Shown here piece after piece: positions 37,767-48,938 of a stretch of DNA of 64,000 nt (position 1 is the first letter of the stretch; every line of letters begins with the position of its first letter). The translations under genes and the position numbers were made by a program. Below the pieces are notes generated by a model, which ran no database searches, was not told where the DNA came from, and saw only the letters and a list, made by a program, of their open reading frames with translations. Source of the DNA: Nostoc sp. B(2019) (GTDB lineage Bacteria; Cyanobacteriota; Cyanobacteriia; Cyanobacteriales; Nostocaceae); the NCBI RefSeq assembly GCF_010091925.1, contig NZ_WVID01000008.1, forward strand, positions 62,001 to 126,000, written 5' to 3'.

Positions 37767-38699
37767 ATGAGCGAATTTGTCCTACAACAAAATGAAGCGG
37801 CAGCTGAGCGGCAAAAGCCCAAGGAAGTGATTCGTCGCTTGGTGTGGAAAATATGCATAGCCACCTTAATTTTGATGGCAATAGGCAGTGCCACCCGTGT
37901 GATGAATGCTGGACTTGCTTGCCCAGACTGGCCCTTATGCTACGGCGAACTGGTTCCAGCCAAGCAAATGAATCTCCAAGTGTTTTTGGAGTGGTTTCAC
38001 AGATTGGATGCAGCTTTGATTGGTGTCAGCGCGATCGCACTCTGCGGTTTATCCTGGTGGCATCGTCGTTTCTTACCCGTCTGGCTGCCTTGGGCATCAA
38101 CGTTTGCCCTGTTTTTAATCGTCTTCCAAGGCATTTTAGGAGGACTCACCGTTACCGAACTGTTGCGGTTTGATATCGTTACCGCTCACTTAGGAACGGC
38201 GCTGTTGTTTTTCACTACCCTCTTGATAATTGGCACGGCACTCACACCTTACCAAGGCACTGGAACTGCTGGAAAGTTGCCTTGGGTAGGTTTAATAGCC
38301 GCTGTTTTTGTCTACCTGCAAAGTCTACTAGGTGCTTTGGTAGGTTCTCGCTGGGCAGTACACCAATGCTTTGACGGTTCTCAACTTTGTACTGTGATGT
38401 ACAGCCATATTGCTGGTTTAGTGCCACCAACGGTGGTAATCTTGGCAATGGTATTTATCTGTTGGCGTACACCGGCACTACATCCAGCTTTACGGCGACT
38501 GGCAAATATGGCTGGTGGATTGCTAAGCTTACAAATCTTGTTGGGATTTGCTACTTTCCGATTACATCTGCAAGTCGAGCCTCTCACCGTCTCTCACCAA
38601 GCTGTTGGAGCCGCGTTGCTGGGCACTCTGGTGGTCTTCACAGTTCTAGCACTGCGTGACTCAGTTAGTGCTGAGTCAAGAGTGCTAAGTGCTGAGTAG
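37767..38699 (+). CDS. ctaA: Heme A synthase CtaA (COX15 family)
   Basis: About 310 residues from MSEFVLQQNEAAAERQKPKE; an upstream ATG at 37689 would add 26 residues overlapping repeat DNA and is less likely. The protein has eight membrane helices, the GLACPDWPLCYGEL motif and histidine-containing helices (EWFHRLDAALIGVSA, VSHQAVGAALLG) that hold heme. It hydroxylates heme O to heme A for the oxidase. The last dozen residues (SVSAESRVLSAE) are encoded by heptamer repeats. It is divergent from ctaCDE and precedes ctaB. Confidence 0.94.
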   Translation: MSEFVLQQNEAAAERQKPKEVIRRLVWKICIATLILMAIGSATRVMNAGLACPDWPLCYGELVPAKQMNLQVFLEWFHRLDAALIGVSAIALCGLSWWHRRFLPVWLPWASTFALFLIVFQGILGGLTVTELLRFDIVTAHLGTALLFFTTLLIIGTALTPYQGTGTAGKLPWVGLIAAVFVYLQSLLGALVGSRWAVHQCFDGSQLCTVMYSHIAGLVPPTVVILAMVFICWRTPALHPALRRLANMAGGLLSLQILLGFATFRLHLQVEPLTVSHQAVGAALLGTLVVFTVLALRDSVSAESRVLSAE

Positions 38700-38820
38700 G
38701 AAGTGGGGGGCAGGGGAGCAGGGGGCAGAGGGGCAAGGGGAATAAATACTGACTTTTGACTTTTGACTTTTGACTTTTGACTTTTGACTCTTGACTCAAA
38801 ACTCAGCACTCAGCACTCAT
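38660..38820. repeat. Heptamer repeat tract running from the ctaA 3' end into the ctaA-ctaB gap
   Basis: AGTGCTGAGT-type units begin within ctaA, and after a G-rich stretch GACTTTT is repeated five times, followed by GACTCTT and CAGCACT units. The tract supplies the last codons and the stop of ctaA. Confidence 0.8.
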
Positions 38821-38955
38821 TAATGATGGAAGCTGCAACGGCGAGTATTGCGACCCACGCAGGTGTGGAAAATCTATAGTTTTCGTTTGACTCAAAGAGC
38901 CAGCTTGAGCGGGGGCTGCATATAAGTTGTTGAAAAATAAGGAACTAGAGCCAAC

Positions 38956-39909
38956 ATGATTGAGACTAATGTCTCTCGCCACCACGAAACCTTTCTACAA
39001 GTAATTCAAAGCTATTACCAGTTAACAAAGCCTCGGATTATCCCGTTGCTTTTGATTACTACTGCTGGGAGTATGTGGATTGCTGCTAAGGGAGAAGTAG
39101 ACCCATTGCTGTTGCTAGTAACTCTGATTGGTGGCACTTTGGCTGCTGCAAGCGCCCAGACTATTAACTGTATCTATGACCGAGATATTGATTATGAAAT
39201 GGAGCGGACGCGCCATCGTCCTCTGCCTTCCGGTAAGGTACAGCCACGTGATGCTCTAATTTTTGCGATCGCACTGGCTACTATTTCCTTTACCCTACTA
39301 GCAGTGTTTGCAAACCTCTTAGCCGCCCTGCTAGCATTCTCTGGCATCGTCTTTTATATTTTGGTCTATACCCACTGGCTAAAACGCCACAGCACCCAGA
39401 ATATCGTCGTCGGTGGAGCAGCTGGAGCAATTCCGGCATTAGTCGGATGGGCTGCTGTCACAGGCACTTTAAGCTGGTCAGCATGGTTAATTTTTGCGAT
39501 TGTCTTTTTATGGACACCGCCCCATTTTTGGGCGCTAGCTTTGATGATCCGGGACGACTACGCAAAAGTTGGGATACCAATGCTACCAGTGGTTGTAGGC
39601 GATACGGCAACAGTGCGGCAGATTTGGTATTACACCTTGGTCACGGTAGCCGCAACGCTGTTGTTAGTTTATCCCTTGGGGGCAAGTGGAATTCTTTATG
39701 CTGCGATCGCCCTAAGTCTGGGAGGATTATTTATCTACAAATCTTGGCAGTTGTTGCAGAATCCAGAGGATCGCACTGTCGCTAAAGAGTTGTTTCTCTA
39801 TTCCATTTCCTACATGATGCTGTTGTGCCTAGGTATGGTAGTGGATAGTCTTCCTATTACTCATCATCTGATTAGTGCAGTGATTAATCAACTGCATTTT
39901 ATTGGTTAG
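38956..39909 (+). CDS. ctaB: Protoheme IX farnesyltransferase CtaB
   Basis: A 317-residue UbiA-family prenyltransferase that makes heme O. The two aspartate-rich sites are [20 protein letters not shown] near residue 75 and the later [15 protein letters not shown]. There are nine or so membrane helices, and the start segment [20 protein letters not shown] is typical. It works just before CtaA, whose gene is 257 bp upstream, so this divergent pair supplies heme A to the oxidase encoded on the other strand. Confidence 0.97.
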   Translation: MIETNVSRHHETFLQVIQSYYQLTKPRIIPLLLITTAGSMWIAAKGEVDPLLLLVTLIGGTLAAASAQTINCIYDRDIDYEMERTRHRPLPSGKVQPRDALIFAIALATISFTLLAVFANLLAALLAFSGIVFYILVYTHWLKRHSTQNIVVGGAAGAIPALVGWAAVTGTLSWSAWLIFAIVFLWTPPHFWALALMIRDDYAKVGIPMLPVVVGDTATVRQIWYYTLVTVAATLLLVYPLGASGILYAAIALSLGGLFIYKSWQLLQNPEDRTVAKELFLYSISYMMLLCLGMVVDSLPITHHLISAVINQLHFIG

Positions 39910-40330
39910 GGAATGTACAATAACTGCGATCGCGTTGCCAAATTTTGAGGGCGCGATCGCATTTCAAAAATTTAAATATCAAAATTTTTTATTAGACATA
40001 TTGCAAAAAAAATTATGGTAATATTAAGGGCTGACTAAATCGAGGAAAAATTTACGCCTTCTGAAGTTCGTAGTTATAAATTCCAGCGAGCATTCGCTTT
40101 TAACTTTTTGATTAAAAACTTTACTTACTGTTAAACAATAAAACCTCAAACCTTAATTAAATAAAAATCTCAGAATTGGGTTTCGATTATTATTTCTTCA
40201 GAGTAATAAGAAAGGTTAAATAAACTCATCTAATAATTTTTCAAATGAGAGTTGGTGTAGTAATCTGTTAATCGTTGACGTCTGAGTTAACACTCTTCAC
40301 TATCCAATTAAAATTGGAACAACTCTTCTG
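39910..40330. other. Intergenic region with a HIP1 hairpin
   Basis: TGCGATCGCG (39925-39934) and CGCGATCGCA (39952-39961) form a 10-bp stem made of two HIP1 sites just after ctaB and may end its transcript. The rest, 370 bp upstream of the PEP-CTERM gene, is AT-rich with no coding frame. Confidence 0.5.
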
Positions 40331-40891
40331 ATGAAATTAACTCAAAAGCTATGTACCGCTATTGCTGCGGTAGCGATGAGTTTGGGTGTACTAGAGGCTG
40401 TTCCAGCAGGAGCGGTTACACTCAACTTTGACTGGACTGGTAATACTGGGTATTCAGCTAGAGGCACGTTTGCCTACGATGAAACTCAAGGTTATGCAAC
40501 TGTTGATGAATCAAAACTTCAGTCGATTACAGTTGATTTTTTTGACCAAAGAAAAAAATTATTAAATAGTTTTGCTCCGATTACCAATGGGAGTATTACT
40601 TATGATTTTTTAGACTTCAGCTACGATACTGCCACTAAGTCTTTATTTGGTTTTTTTGATGTAGGTCAAGATAAGGCCCAAAATACAGACTATTATCTGT
40701 TCGGAAATGTTGGTTTAAGCCTTAGTTTGAGGAATCCTAGCAAGGGAACAATAGATCAAAATAATGGCTTGATTAATGTGACAAGTACAACCCCAGTTCC
40801 AGAACCGCTTACAACAGGTGGGGCTGTCCTTGCTGGTAGCATTGGCTGGCTAATCAAGCGTAAGCAAGCTTATGCTCAAACCAAAGCTTAA
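40331..40891 (+). CDS. PEP-CTERM sorting domain protein
   Basis: A 186-residue exported protein. The signal peptide is MKLTQKLCTAIAAVAMSLGV to about residue 28. The C-terminus is a PEP-CTERM anchor: VPEPLTTGGAVLAGSIGWLI then KRKQ. An exosortase would cut there and the product would reach the cell surface or sheath. The middle is beta-rich with no catalytic motif. PEP-CTERM proteins often accompany extracellular polysaccharide. Confidence 0.85.
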   Translation: MKLTQKLCTAIAAVAMSLGVLEAVPAGAVTLNFDWTGNTGYSARGTFAYDETQGYATVDESKLQSITVDFFDQRKKLLNSFAPITNGSITYDFLDFSYDTATKSLFGFFDVGQDKAQNTDYYLFGNVGLSLSLRNPSKGTIDQNNGLINVTSTTPVPEPLTTGGAVLAGSIGWLIKRKQAYAQTKA

Positions 40892-41084
40892 TCACTATGC
40901 TGATTACAAACATAGCTGCCAATTAAGATTAACTAATTATATCTATTCTGAACTATTCAAAAGTATCAACTTTTGATTAATTCTCTGAGTTGAGAAAGAA
41001 TAAACCACAATTTTTAATTGTGGAATTGGTAGCAATTAAACGAATAATAAAGCCACAAGTAAAAATCTCGTCAAGGATAATAAT

Positions 41085-42539
41085 GTGAAACGCCAGCTAA
41101 CAAAATACTATAGGCTGTTAGTTTTTTTTGTTTGTACGATGTTTGTTGTCTTTTTTAGTCAGATAGTTATTGCTCAAAGTAACTACAATCTAGGCATTCA
41201 AGGAAAGCAGAACGTACAACTAATTGTCAGCAGTGATTTCGTTGTGACTATGAACGAGGCACAACCTGTTATCGCTAATGGTGCGATCGCGATTAAGGAT
41301 GGCCAAATTGTTGCAGTGGATACACAAGACAAAATCATGGCATCTTACAGAGCTAACAGGACATTGCCAGGTAAAGATATGGTGCTGATGCCAGGTCTTG
41401 TCAACGGTCACTCTCACTCAGCAATGGTTCTGTTTCGCGGTCTTGCAGATGACTTAGCGCTAGAAGATTGGCTGCAAAATTATATCTTTCCAGCAGAAGC
41501 AAAGTTCGTTGACGAAAATTTTGTCCGTGTTGGTGAGCAGCTTGCTTGCTGGGAGATGATACGCGGTGGTACAACGACGTTCGTTGATATGTATTTCAAG
41601 TCAGATGTCGCAGCCAAAGTGGTTGACGAATGTGGCTTGCGGGCTATTATTACAGGGTCGTCAATAGATTTCCCCAGTCCTGGTTTCAAAGGATGGGATG
41701 ATGCATTTGCCGCATCAGTGGATTTTGTCAAACGCTGGAAGGATAAGAACCCGCGTATTACACCAGCCATTGCTCCACACGCTCCCTACACCGTTTCACC
41801 AGAGCATCTTGTCCAAGCTATTCAGGCTGCACGCCATTATGATGTTCCACTTACGATTCACCTAGCAGAGACACAAACCGAAGTTAGAGATATCCAGCAG
41901 CGTTACAACGCAACCCCGGTGCAACACCTGGAAAATCTCGGCTTCCTAGACCCGCGAGTTTTTGCCGCGCACGTTGTCTGGCCTAACTCTAGTGAAATTG
42001 CACTGTTGGCAAAACGCGGTGTTGGTGTTATTCACAATCCTGACTCAAATTTGAAGTTGGCTTCTGGCTTTGCACCGATTCCGGCAATGCTGAAGGCGGG
42101 AATTAAGGTCGGTTTGGGTACAGATGGAGCCGCATCGAACAATGTTCTTGATATGTGGAACGCAATCCGTCTAACTGCTCTCATCCATAAAGGCACAACC
42201 CTTGACCCTACTGCTGTCCCCGCCAAGACAGTCTTGCGTATGGCAACACTTGGCGGCGCAGAAGCACTCGGACTATCAGATAAAATTGGCGCAATCAAGG
42301 TGGGGCTTCAGGCAGACCTAATTCAAGTCCATCTCGAAGAACCTCATCTGCTCCCGCTTTACGATGTCATTTCGCATTTAGTGTATGCAGCCGATGCCCA
42401 AGATGTTGATACAGTCATTGTTAATGGGCAAGTTCTAATGCATAAACGCGAGATGCTCACGGTTGACCCGGAACGAATTCGCCGTGAAGCTACCTCAATT
42501 GCTGAGAATATCAAAGCCCAGTTCCGACCTTCTAATTAA
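41085..42539 (+). CDS. Exported amidohydrolase, MTA/SAH deaminase-like
   Basis: A 484-residue metal-dependent hydrolase of the ATZ/TRZ group. It starts at GTG (41085), since the overlapping ATG is out of frame. A signal peptide (LLVFFVCTMFVVFFSQIVIA) ends near residue 31. Metal ligands are seen in MPGLVNGHSHSAMV (HxH), IHLAETQTE and GLGTDGAASNN, with the substrate histidine in PHAPYTV. Relatives deaminate S-adenosylhomocysteine or methylthioadenosine, or triazines and guanine. The export signal is unusual for that role, so the true substrate may be extracellular. Confidence 0.88.
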   Translation: MKRQLTKYYRLLVFFVCTMFVVFFSQIVIAQSNYNLGIQGKQNVQLIVSSDFVVTMNEAQPVIANGAIAIKDGQIVAVDTQDKIMASYRANRTLPGKDMVLMPGLVNGHSHSAMVLFRGLADDLALEDWLQNYIFPAEAKFVDENFVRVGEQLACWEMIRGGTTTFVDMYFKSDVAAKVVDECGLRAIITGSSIDFPSPGFKGWDDAFAASVDFVKRWKDKNPRITPAIAPHAPYTVSPEHLVQAIQAARHYDVPLTIHLAETQTEVRDIQQRYNATPVQHLENLGFLDPRVFAAHVVWPNSSEIALLAKRGVGVIHNPDSNLKLASGFAPIPAMLKAGIKVGLGTDGAASNNVLDMWNAIRLTALIHKGTTLDPTAVPAKTVLRMATLGGAEALGLSDKIGAIKVGLQADLIQVHLEEPHLLPLYDVISHLVYAADAQDVDTVIVNGQVLMHKREMLTVDPERIRREATSIAENIKAQFRPSN

Positions 42540-42975
42540 AAAGACAAATCTAAACTGCTCTGAATTAAACTCAGGGCAGTGAAAAAATTGTAATGCTTGT
42601 AGTGCCAGAAAACAGTCGAATCGGGTGGGAAATCTCTAGGTAAGTCAGCCCAATTGCAACTATAGTATTTTTAGCCTGATTAGAGCATAGTTCCGGGGCA
42701 AATGTATCATACTTAGTTCCATCATGTTGACAAAAACTTAATTGTTCTCTTCATTATTTCTGCTATGCAGAAAAACTCTGTGAGAACATTTCGTTTTTGC
42801 CTTATAATTCGTCTCCTCACCGACCTAGGTTTTGGTTTAGTAATAGCTTTCTTGCTGTTTGAAGTAAACAGTTTTATGGAGACGCGAAGTTCGCGTCTCT
42901 CAAACATATTTACAAATATTCACCTAAAGCTAAAGCAAATGAACAACTCAAAAGAATTTTGTTGCCGATTGAGTT
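42540..42975. other. Intergenic region between amidohydrolase and trxA
   Basis: This 436-bp gap holds a near-perfect 10-bp hairpin GGAGACGCGA/TCGCGTCTCT (42878-42900), a common Nostocales palindrome. Open frames of 60-78 codons occur on both strands over 42720-43001, but they lack ribosome sites and run into trxA, so I do not call a gene. Confidence 0.5.
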
Positions 42976-43299
42976 TCAAAGATACTTTTCCAAAGTACTA
43001 GCTAGTGTAGTTTTAGGTACGGCACCGACCACCATATCTACTTTTTGACCCCCTTTAAAAATCATTAATGTGGGAATACTACGGATACCATACTGACTGG
43101 CAACCTGGGGATTCTCGTCAGTGTTGACTTTCACGACCTTTAGTTGACCTTCATACTGAGAAGAGATTTCATCGACAACAGGAGCTACCATCCGGCAAGG
43201 GCCGCACCAGGGGGCCCAAAAGTCAACTAATACGGGTACATCGCTGTCGAGTACTTCTTGCTTAAAAGTAGAGTCTGTAACTTGTGCGGCTGCTGACAT
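42976..43299 (-). CDS. trxA: Thioredoxin, m-type
   Basis: A 107-residue thioredoxin from [20 protein letters not shown]; six upstream codons exist (ATG 43317) but the shorter form is the family norm. The redox site is WCGPC in [16 protein letters not shown], with the cis-proline in [12 protein letters not shown]. It reduces disulfides in Calvin-cycle and other enzymes. The trxA-Yfr1-guaB order is conserved among cyanobacteria. Confidence 0.97.
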   Translation of the reverse strand: MSAAAQVTDSTFKQEVLDSDVPVLVDFWAPWCGPCRMVAPVVDEISSQYEGQLKVVKVNTDENPQVASQYGIRSIPTLMIFKGGQKVDMVVGAVPKTTLASTLEKYL

Positions 43300-43419
43300 G
43301 CCTAAAACCTTCGCCAATTATATCTGAGCTTCGTGAAAATTCTACCATAGCAAAAACAGTTGCTTAGGAGTAAAGGATATACATTTACAAAGAAGCTCTA
43401 GAATTTATTCATAAACATA

Positions 43420-43488
43420 AGGAACCGCCCGAACAGTAGTCCGGGCGGAGTGTGGTGTGAGGAGTGAACGGAAACATGCGTCTCCGCT
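43420..43488 (-). ncRNA. yfr1: Yfr1 small regulatory RNA
   Basis: On the minus strand between guaB3 and trxA, about 69 nt. A 5' stem (CGGA/TCCG around GACGCATGT) is followed by the unpaired, strictly conserved Yfr1 core CACTCCTCACAC (43455-43466), then a 3' hairpin CCGCCCG/CGGGCGG (43425-43448). TACAAT at 43495-43500 is a good -10 box placing the start near 43488. Yfr1 is a cyanobacterial RNA known from this genomic site; in Prochlorococcus it pairs with mRNAs of outer-membrane proteins through the core. Assignment is by core, fold and position. Confidence 0.92.
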
Positions 43489-43632
43489 ATTTCTATTGTA
43501 GGCTAGATATGGGATTTTTCCAGTAATTGTTTAAGATGGCTGGAAAAATTTCTTAAAGAATTAAGAAGTGGGCATGGGGTATTGGGCATTGTCTGTTATT
43601 TTTTACTATTCCCTATTACCTATTCCCTCTAT

Positions 43633-44796
43633 TTATTTACCCATGCCTAATTGTTGAGCTTTTTGGTAGACTTTACCTTCGGTTAACAGTGAAGGAGCAA
43701 TCACAACTTCTACTTGCTGCATTTCTTTAATGTTTTTGGCTCCCAATGTCCCCATACTTGTCTTTAAGGCTCCGACAAGATTATGAGTGCCATCATCTAA
43801 TCCTGCTGGGCCGATGAGTATTTGCTCTAGGCTACCAGTTGTAGCAACACGAATGCGAGTACCACGGGGCAACACAGGGCTGGGAGTCGCCATACCCCAA
43901 TGATAACCTCGTCCTGGGGCTTCGGCGGCTCTAGCAAAGGGGGAACCAATCATCACACCATCAGCACCGCAAGCAATGCACTTACAAATGTCGCCACCAG
44001 TGATTAAACCGCCATCGGCAATGATGGGGATATAGTTGCCAGTCTCCTTGTAGTAATCATCTCGTGCAGCGGCACAATCGGCGATCGCACTCGCCTGCGG
44101 TACACCCACACCCAACACGCCACGGGATGTACAAGCAGCGCCAGGCCCAATTCCCACAAGTACCCCTGCTGCTCCAGCTTTCAACAAATTCAAAGTAACT
44201 TCGTAAGTAACACAATTCCCCAACACTACGGGGATAGGCATCGAACGACAAAATTCTGCCAAGTCAAGCGGTACTAATGACTCTGGCGACAGGTGTGCAG
44301 TTGAAACCACCGTAGCTTGCACAAAAAATAAATCAGCCCCAGCTTTTGCCACCACCTCACCATATTTGCTTGCACCAGCCGGGGTAGCGCTCACTGCTGC
44401 AATACCACCTTGTTGTTTAATTTCCTGAATACGTTGTTCAATTAATTCCGGCTTGATTGGTTCGGCATAGAGTTCTTGCATCAGGGCAACAAATTCATCT
44501 TTCCCCACGGAGGCAATTCGATCTAAAATCGGCTCTGGATCAGCATAGCGAGTTTGGATACCTTCTAAATTGAGGACTCCTAATGCTCCTAACTGTGACA
44601 AACGTACAGCCATACGAACATCTACTACGCCATCCATTGCACTAGCAATTATTGGGATTTCTCGCTCAATATTGCCAATACACCACTTAGTATCTGCCAA
44701 ACTCGGATCTAGTGTTCTGTTACCGGGGACTAGAGCAATTTCATCTATTCCGTAGGCTCTGCGAGCTGTTTTTCCCCGCCCAAGTTGAATTTCCAC
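43633..44796 (-). CDS. guaB3: GuaB3 family IMP dehydrogenase-related protein
   Basis: A 387-residue protein of the GuaB3 clade, shorter than classic IMP dehydrogenase because the CBS domains are missing. The nucleotide and catalytic loop is VLVGIGPGAACTSRGVLGVG, with the catalytic cysteine in it, and the phosphate site is IADGGLITGGDICKCIACGA. It should oxidise IMP to XMP for GTP synthesis, though the exact reaction of this clade is less studied. It lies upstream of Yfr1 and trxA on the same strand. Confidence 0.93.
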   Translation of the reverse strand: MEIQLGRGKTARRAYGIDEIALVPGNRTLDPSLADTKWCIGNIEREIPIIASAMDGVVDVRMAVRLSQLGALGVLNLEGIQTRYADPEPILDRIASVGKDEFVALMQELYAEPIKPELIEQRIQEIKQQGGIAAVSATPAGASKYGEVVAKAGADLFFVQATVVSTAHLSPESLVPLDLAEFCRSMPIPVVLGNCVTYEVTLNLLKAGAAGVLVGIGPGAACTSRGVLGVGVPQASAIADCAAARDDYYKETGNYIPIIADGGLITGGDICKCIACGADGVMIGSPFARAAEAPGRGYHWGMATPSPVLPRGTRIRVATTGSLEQILIGPAGLDDGTHNLVGALKTSMGTLGAKNIKEMQQVEVVIAPSLLTEGKVYQKAQQLGMGK

Positions 44797-45131
44797 GCTT
44801 TAATTTTTCTCAAATCTGTTTAAGCTAGGGTATCAAATTGTGGAGGGAATTGGGGTGATTTTTTTCTACAAACTATAGGGAATACAAGGAGAATTATCAG
44901 CGGTGGAAAATGTCACTTATAACTTTGGTCTACCTACCAAGCAGAGGAGATGAGGAAAAATCGTTAATTAGTTTTTATGTTGTGGTGGTGAAGGGATGCC
45001 GTTTGGCTATTTTTTCAAAACTATAGTTTGATGTGTCAGTTATTACTTAGTTAATGCCATCATTCTTTGATTAATTTTCCCAATTTTACCGTAGGTAAAT
45101 AAGGATTATGCAAATTCCCAAAGAGAATTCA
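44797..45131. other. Intergenic region, no feature seen
   Basis: About 335 bp between the guaB3 start and the end of the YdcF gene. It must contain the guaB3 promoter but I find no repeat, hairpin or coding frame worth naming. Confidence 0.5.
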
Positions 45132-45698
45132 TTATTTATTTTGAGCTTCATCAGTACCAGTGTAACCAGTTGCTACCCAAAGTATGGCTCTAACTCCATC
45201 GCGGATAGATTTCTCAATTGGTTCAGGCGATTTTTCTGAAGGAACTGGCACTGGTTTTAACTCAATACCTCGACTACCCAAAATAATCTCGCCGATGACA
45301 CAAGCCCGACGCATGTGAAAGTCTGAAGTAATCAAATAAACGCTGTTTATACCGCGAGCTTGCAAATCATCTACCAACGTAGTAAAATTAGTCACTGTGT
45401 CCACCGCTTGATAATCCAAGTGTAAGCGCTTGGGATCAATGCCAGCTTTGGTAAACACTCGTTGTGTAGATTTAGGTGGGCTACCTCCAGTGATCCAGAT
45501 TGGTATATTTGGATGCTTGCGAGCAAATTGAGCTGTAAACTTCTCTCGCTCTAAGCGCCTCGTTGAACCACCCAATACTAAAACTGCTTGTGGCTGTACA
45601 AATTGGTTTTGTACTTCTTTGTATCCCCACCACATTGCTAGCGGTAAGACAAGAGCCATAAACCTAAAAGATTTACCTATAAACAATAGCTTATTCAA
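45132..45698 (-). CDS. YdcF/DUF218 family protein
   Basis: A 188-residue protein with one N-terminal membrane helix (FRFMALVLPLAMWWGY) and a DUF218 domain: AVLVLGGSTRRLEREKFTAQ, IWITGGSPPKSTQR, and DFHMRRACVIGEIIL. In E. coli SanA/ElyC-type members act in envelope polysaccharide metabolism; the enzymatic role is not settled. The domain should face the periplasm. Confidence 0.88.
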   Translation of the reverse strand: MNKLLFIGKSFRFMALVLPLAMWWGYKEVQNQFVQPQAVLVLGGSTRRLEREKFTAQFARKHPNIPIWITGGSPPKSTQRVFTKAGIDPKRLHLDYQAVDTVTNFTTLVDDLQARGINSVYLITSDFHMRRACVIGEIILGSRGIELKPVPVPSEKSPEPIEKSIRDGVRAILWVATGYTGTDEAQNK

Positions 45699-45928
45699 GG
45701 CTCGATAACCTAGTTTACTGAGTCCAGAATTTTCTCTAACCAGAAGAAAAACAATTTTAGAGTAGCAAACTACTCAAAAACCTACCCGAATCCAAATTAG
45801 GGTAATCGTTTTACAGCGCGATTAAGCGTGCTTGATGTTTTTCCTCTAATTGATGGATTATCCTAACCTTTATCGGACGATCCAGCAAAAGATATGCAAC
45901 CACTTGATATATTTAGTTGTTTAAACGA

Positions 45929-46002
45929 CGGGACTGGTGCGACTTGAACGCACGACCTAGCGCTTAGGAGGCGCTCGCTCTATCCATCTGAGCTACAGCC
46001 CC
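45929..46002 (-). tRNA. tRNA-Arg (anticodon CCT)
   Basis: The minus strand folds as a cloverleaf: acceptor GGGGCTG (from 46002) with CAGTCCC (ending 45930), D arm AGCTCAGATGGATAGAGC, anticodon loop CTCCTAA giving CCT (reads AGG), and T arm around GTTCAAGTC. The discriminator base is G and CCA is not encoded. 74 nt. Confidence 0.95.
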
Positions 46003-46035
46003 AACTACGAAGCATATACAATGATAGCAGTAGTT

Positions 46036-47767
<1,732 letters not shown>

Positions 47768-48759
47768 AACGCTTCACATAGCAACACCATAGTTTGAATG
47801 ATATTCTACTAGTAGCTGGTAATACTAAGTAAAGTTTTATTGGCTGCTTATTTTTTAGTATTCCTAAATATGCAAGATTTAATATCTGTACGTACCCTCA
47901 AAGGTCATTCAAGTAAGGTGATGTCTGTCGTCTTCAGTCCTGATAGGCAAATGTTAGCTAGTGGTAGCGGCGATAAAACTATTACGCTATTCCCTTGTCA
48001 GTAAGATAATCATTTACAGGAAGCGATTAAGAAAGACTGTAACCCCGTAGTAAACTACTACGCTTGTGTGCCTAACCAAAGCTAGTAGTTCACCAATCCC
48101 AAAAATGACGGTCGGAGAAAGGTTTATTTCCTTTCCCCCTTACCCTTTTCCCTTTTCCCTTTAAAAAGCCAAGTTTCTTTGGCAGACTACTAGTCTGATA
48201 GCTACAGCACCAATAGCCGCATCAGGCAAGTGGCAATATTCTTAAGAAAGATTTCCGAATTATTGCGATAAGTTAATGCTATTCAAGTTTAGTAAATATA
48301 CTGTGTGGCTAAAGAAGATAATGCTAGCTTAAGAGCAAGGTACAAACAGGTTAAAAGTTTAAACAAAAACTTTCAAGTTAGAGCCTGTGCCTCCTGCTCT
48401 AATATTCTCGCGATCGCTGCTAGGTTGTAACATCCTGTGAATGTGTTTTAGCCTTGAGTTCATTGAGTTGTTTTGGAGGTTTTTGAACGCACAGTCAGAT
48501 ATGCCTACCTAGTTGGAATAAAGGATGTGCAACTCTGAGTAGATCGATTGCGAATACTGTCCACCTTAGTTTAGTTAGCTACTTCTAATTCTCCTATTTT
48601 CTTGAAATATTGCCTCCTTAAGAAACCGCCCCAAGCTACTTGATAATTTTCCATCGTAGCTTTCGGCGGTTTCCGTTGTTGAGTTATTTAATAAATCTAG
48701 AGTTAAACGTTTAGGGTTTTCTTACTAATTAACTAACGTAATTACAGTAACTTCTGGTG
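47768..48759. other. Long intergenic region, repeat-rich, one coding remnant
   Basis: Nearly 1 kb with no intact gene. It contains the WD40 remnant (47870-48004), a hairpin GTAGTA/TACTAC (48046-48060), a HIP1 site near 48411 and, at its right end, a copy of the metallophosphoesterase 3' terminus (48724-48759). The rest is AT-rich and shows no coding signal. Confidence 0.55.
47870..48004 (+). pseudogene. WD40 repeat gene remnant
   Basis: An open frame of 44 codons holds one WD40 blade: RTLKGHSSKVMSVVFSPDRQ then MLASGSGDKTITLF, and stops. The blade is similar to those of the WD40 gene at 29.7-30.8 kb. It is probably the broken 5' end of a larger WD40 gene whose remainder is gone. Confidence 0.7.
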
Positions 48760-48938
48760 CAATACTTTTCGGATAAGCGTAAACTACTCTTTTTTGATAT
48801 GGAGAAAGGGAAAAGGACAATGGGTAAAGGTGAATTCAAACTCTTTCCCTTTCCCCTTTCTCCCTTAACCGAAAAGTATTGACTTCTGGTGGACATTTTC
48901 TGACTAATTAACTAACGTAATTACAGTAACTTCTGGTG
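48724..48938. repeat. 36-bp direct repeat: copied 3' end of the metallophosphoesterase gene
   Basis: The 36 bases at 48903-48938, the end of the metallophosphoesterase reading frame, recur exactly at 48724-48759. The first copy is cut by the inverted-repeat element at 48760-48881. Confidence 0.9.
48760..48881. mobile_element. MITE-like element with perfect 13-bp terminal inverted repeats
   Basis: The 122-bp element begins CAATACTTTTCGG and ends CCGAAAAGTATTG, a perfect inverted pair. Inside, GGAGAAAGGGAAAAGG (48801-48816) and CCTTTCCCCTTTCTCC-type sequence (48848-48864) form a second, imperfect inverted pair, so the whole can fold as one long hairpin. ACTTCTGGTG lies immediately on both sides (48750-48759 and 48882-48891), as a target duplication would. 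No transposase is encoded. Confidence 0.7.

Noticed and set aside
42722-43001. Possible genes on either strand between the amidohydrolase and trxA
   Set aside because: No ribosome sites, odd composition, a palindromic repeat inside, and overlap with trxA.
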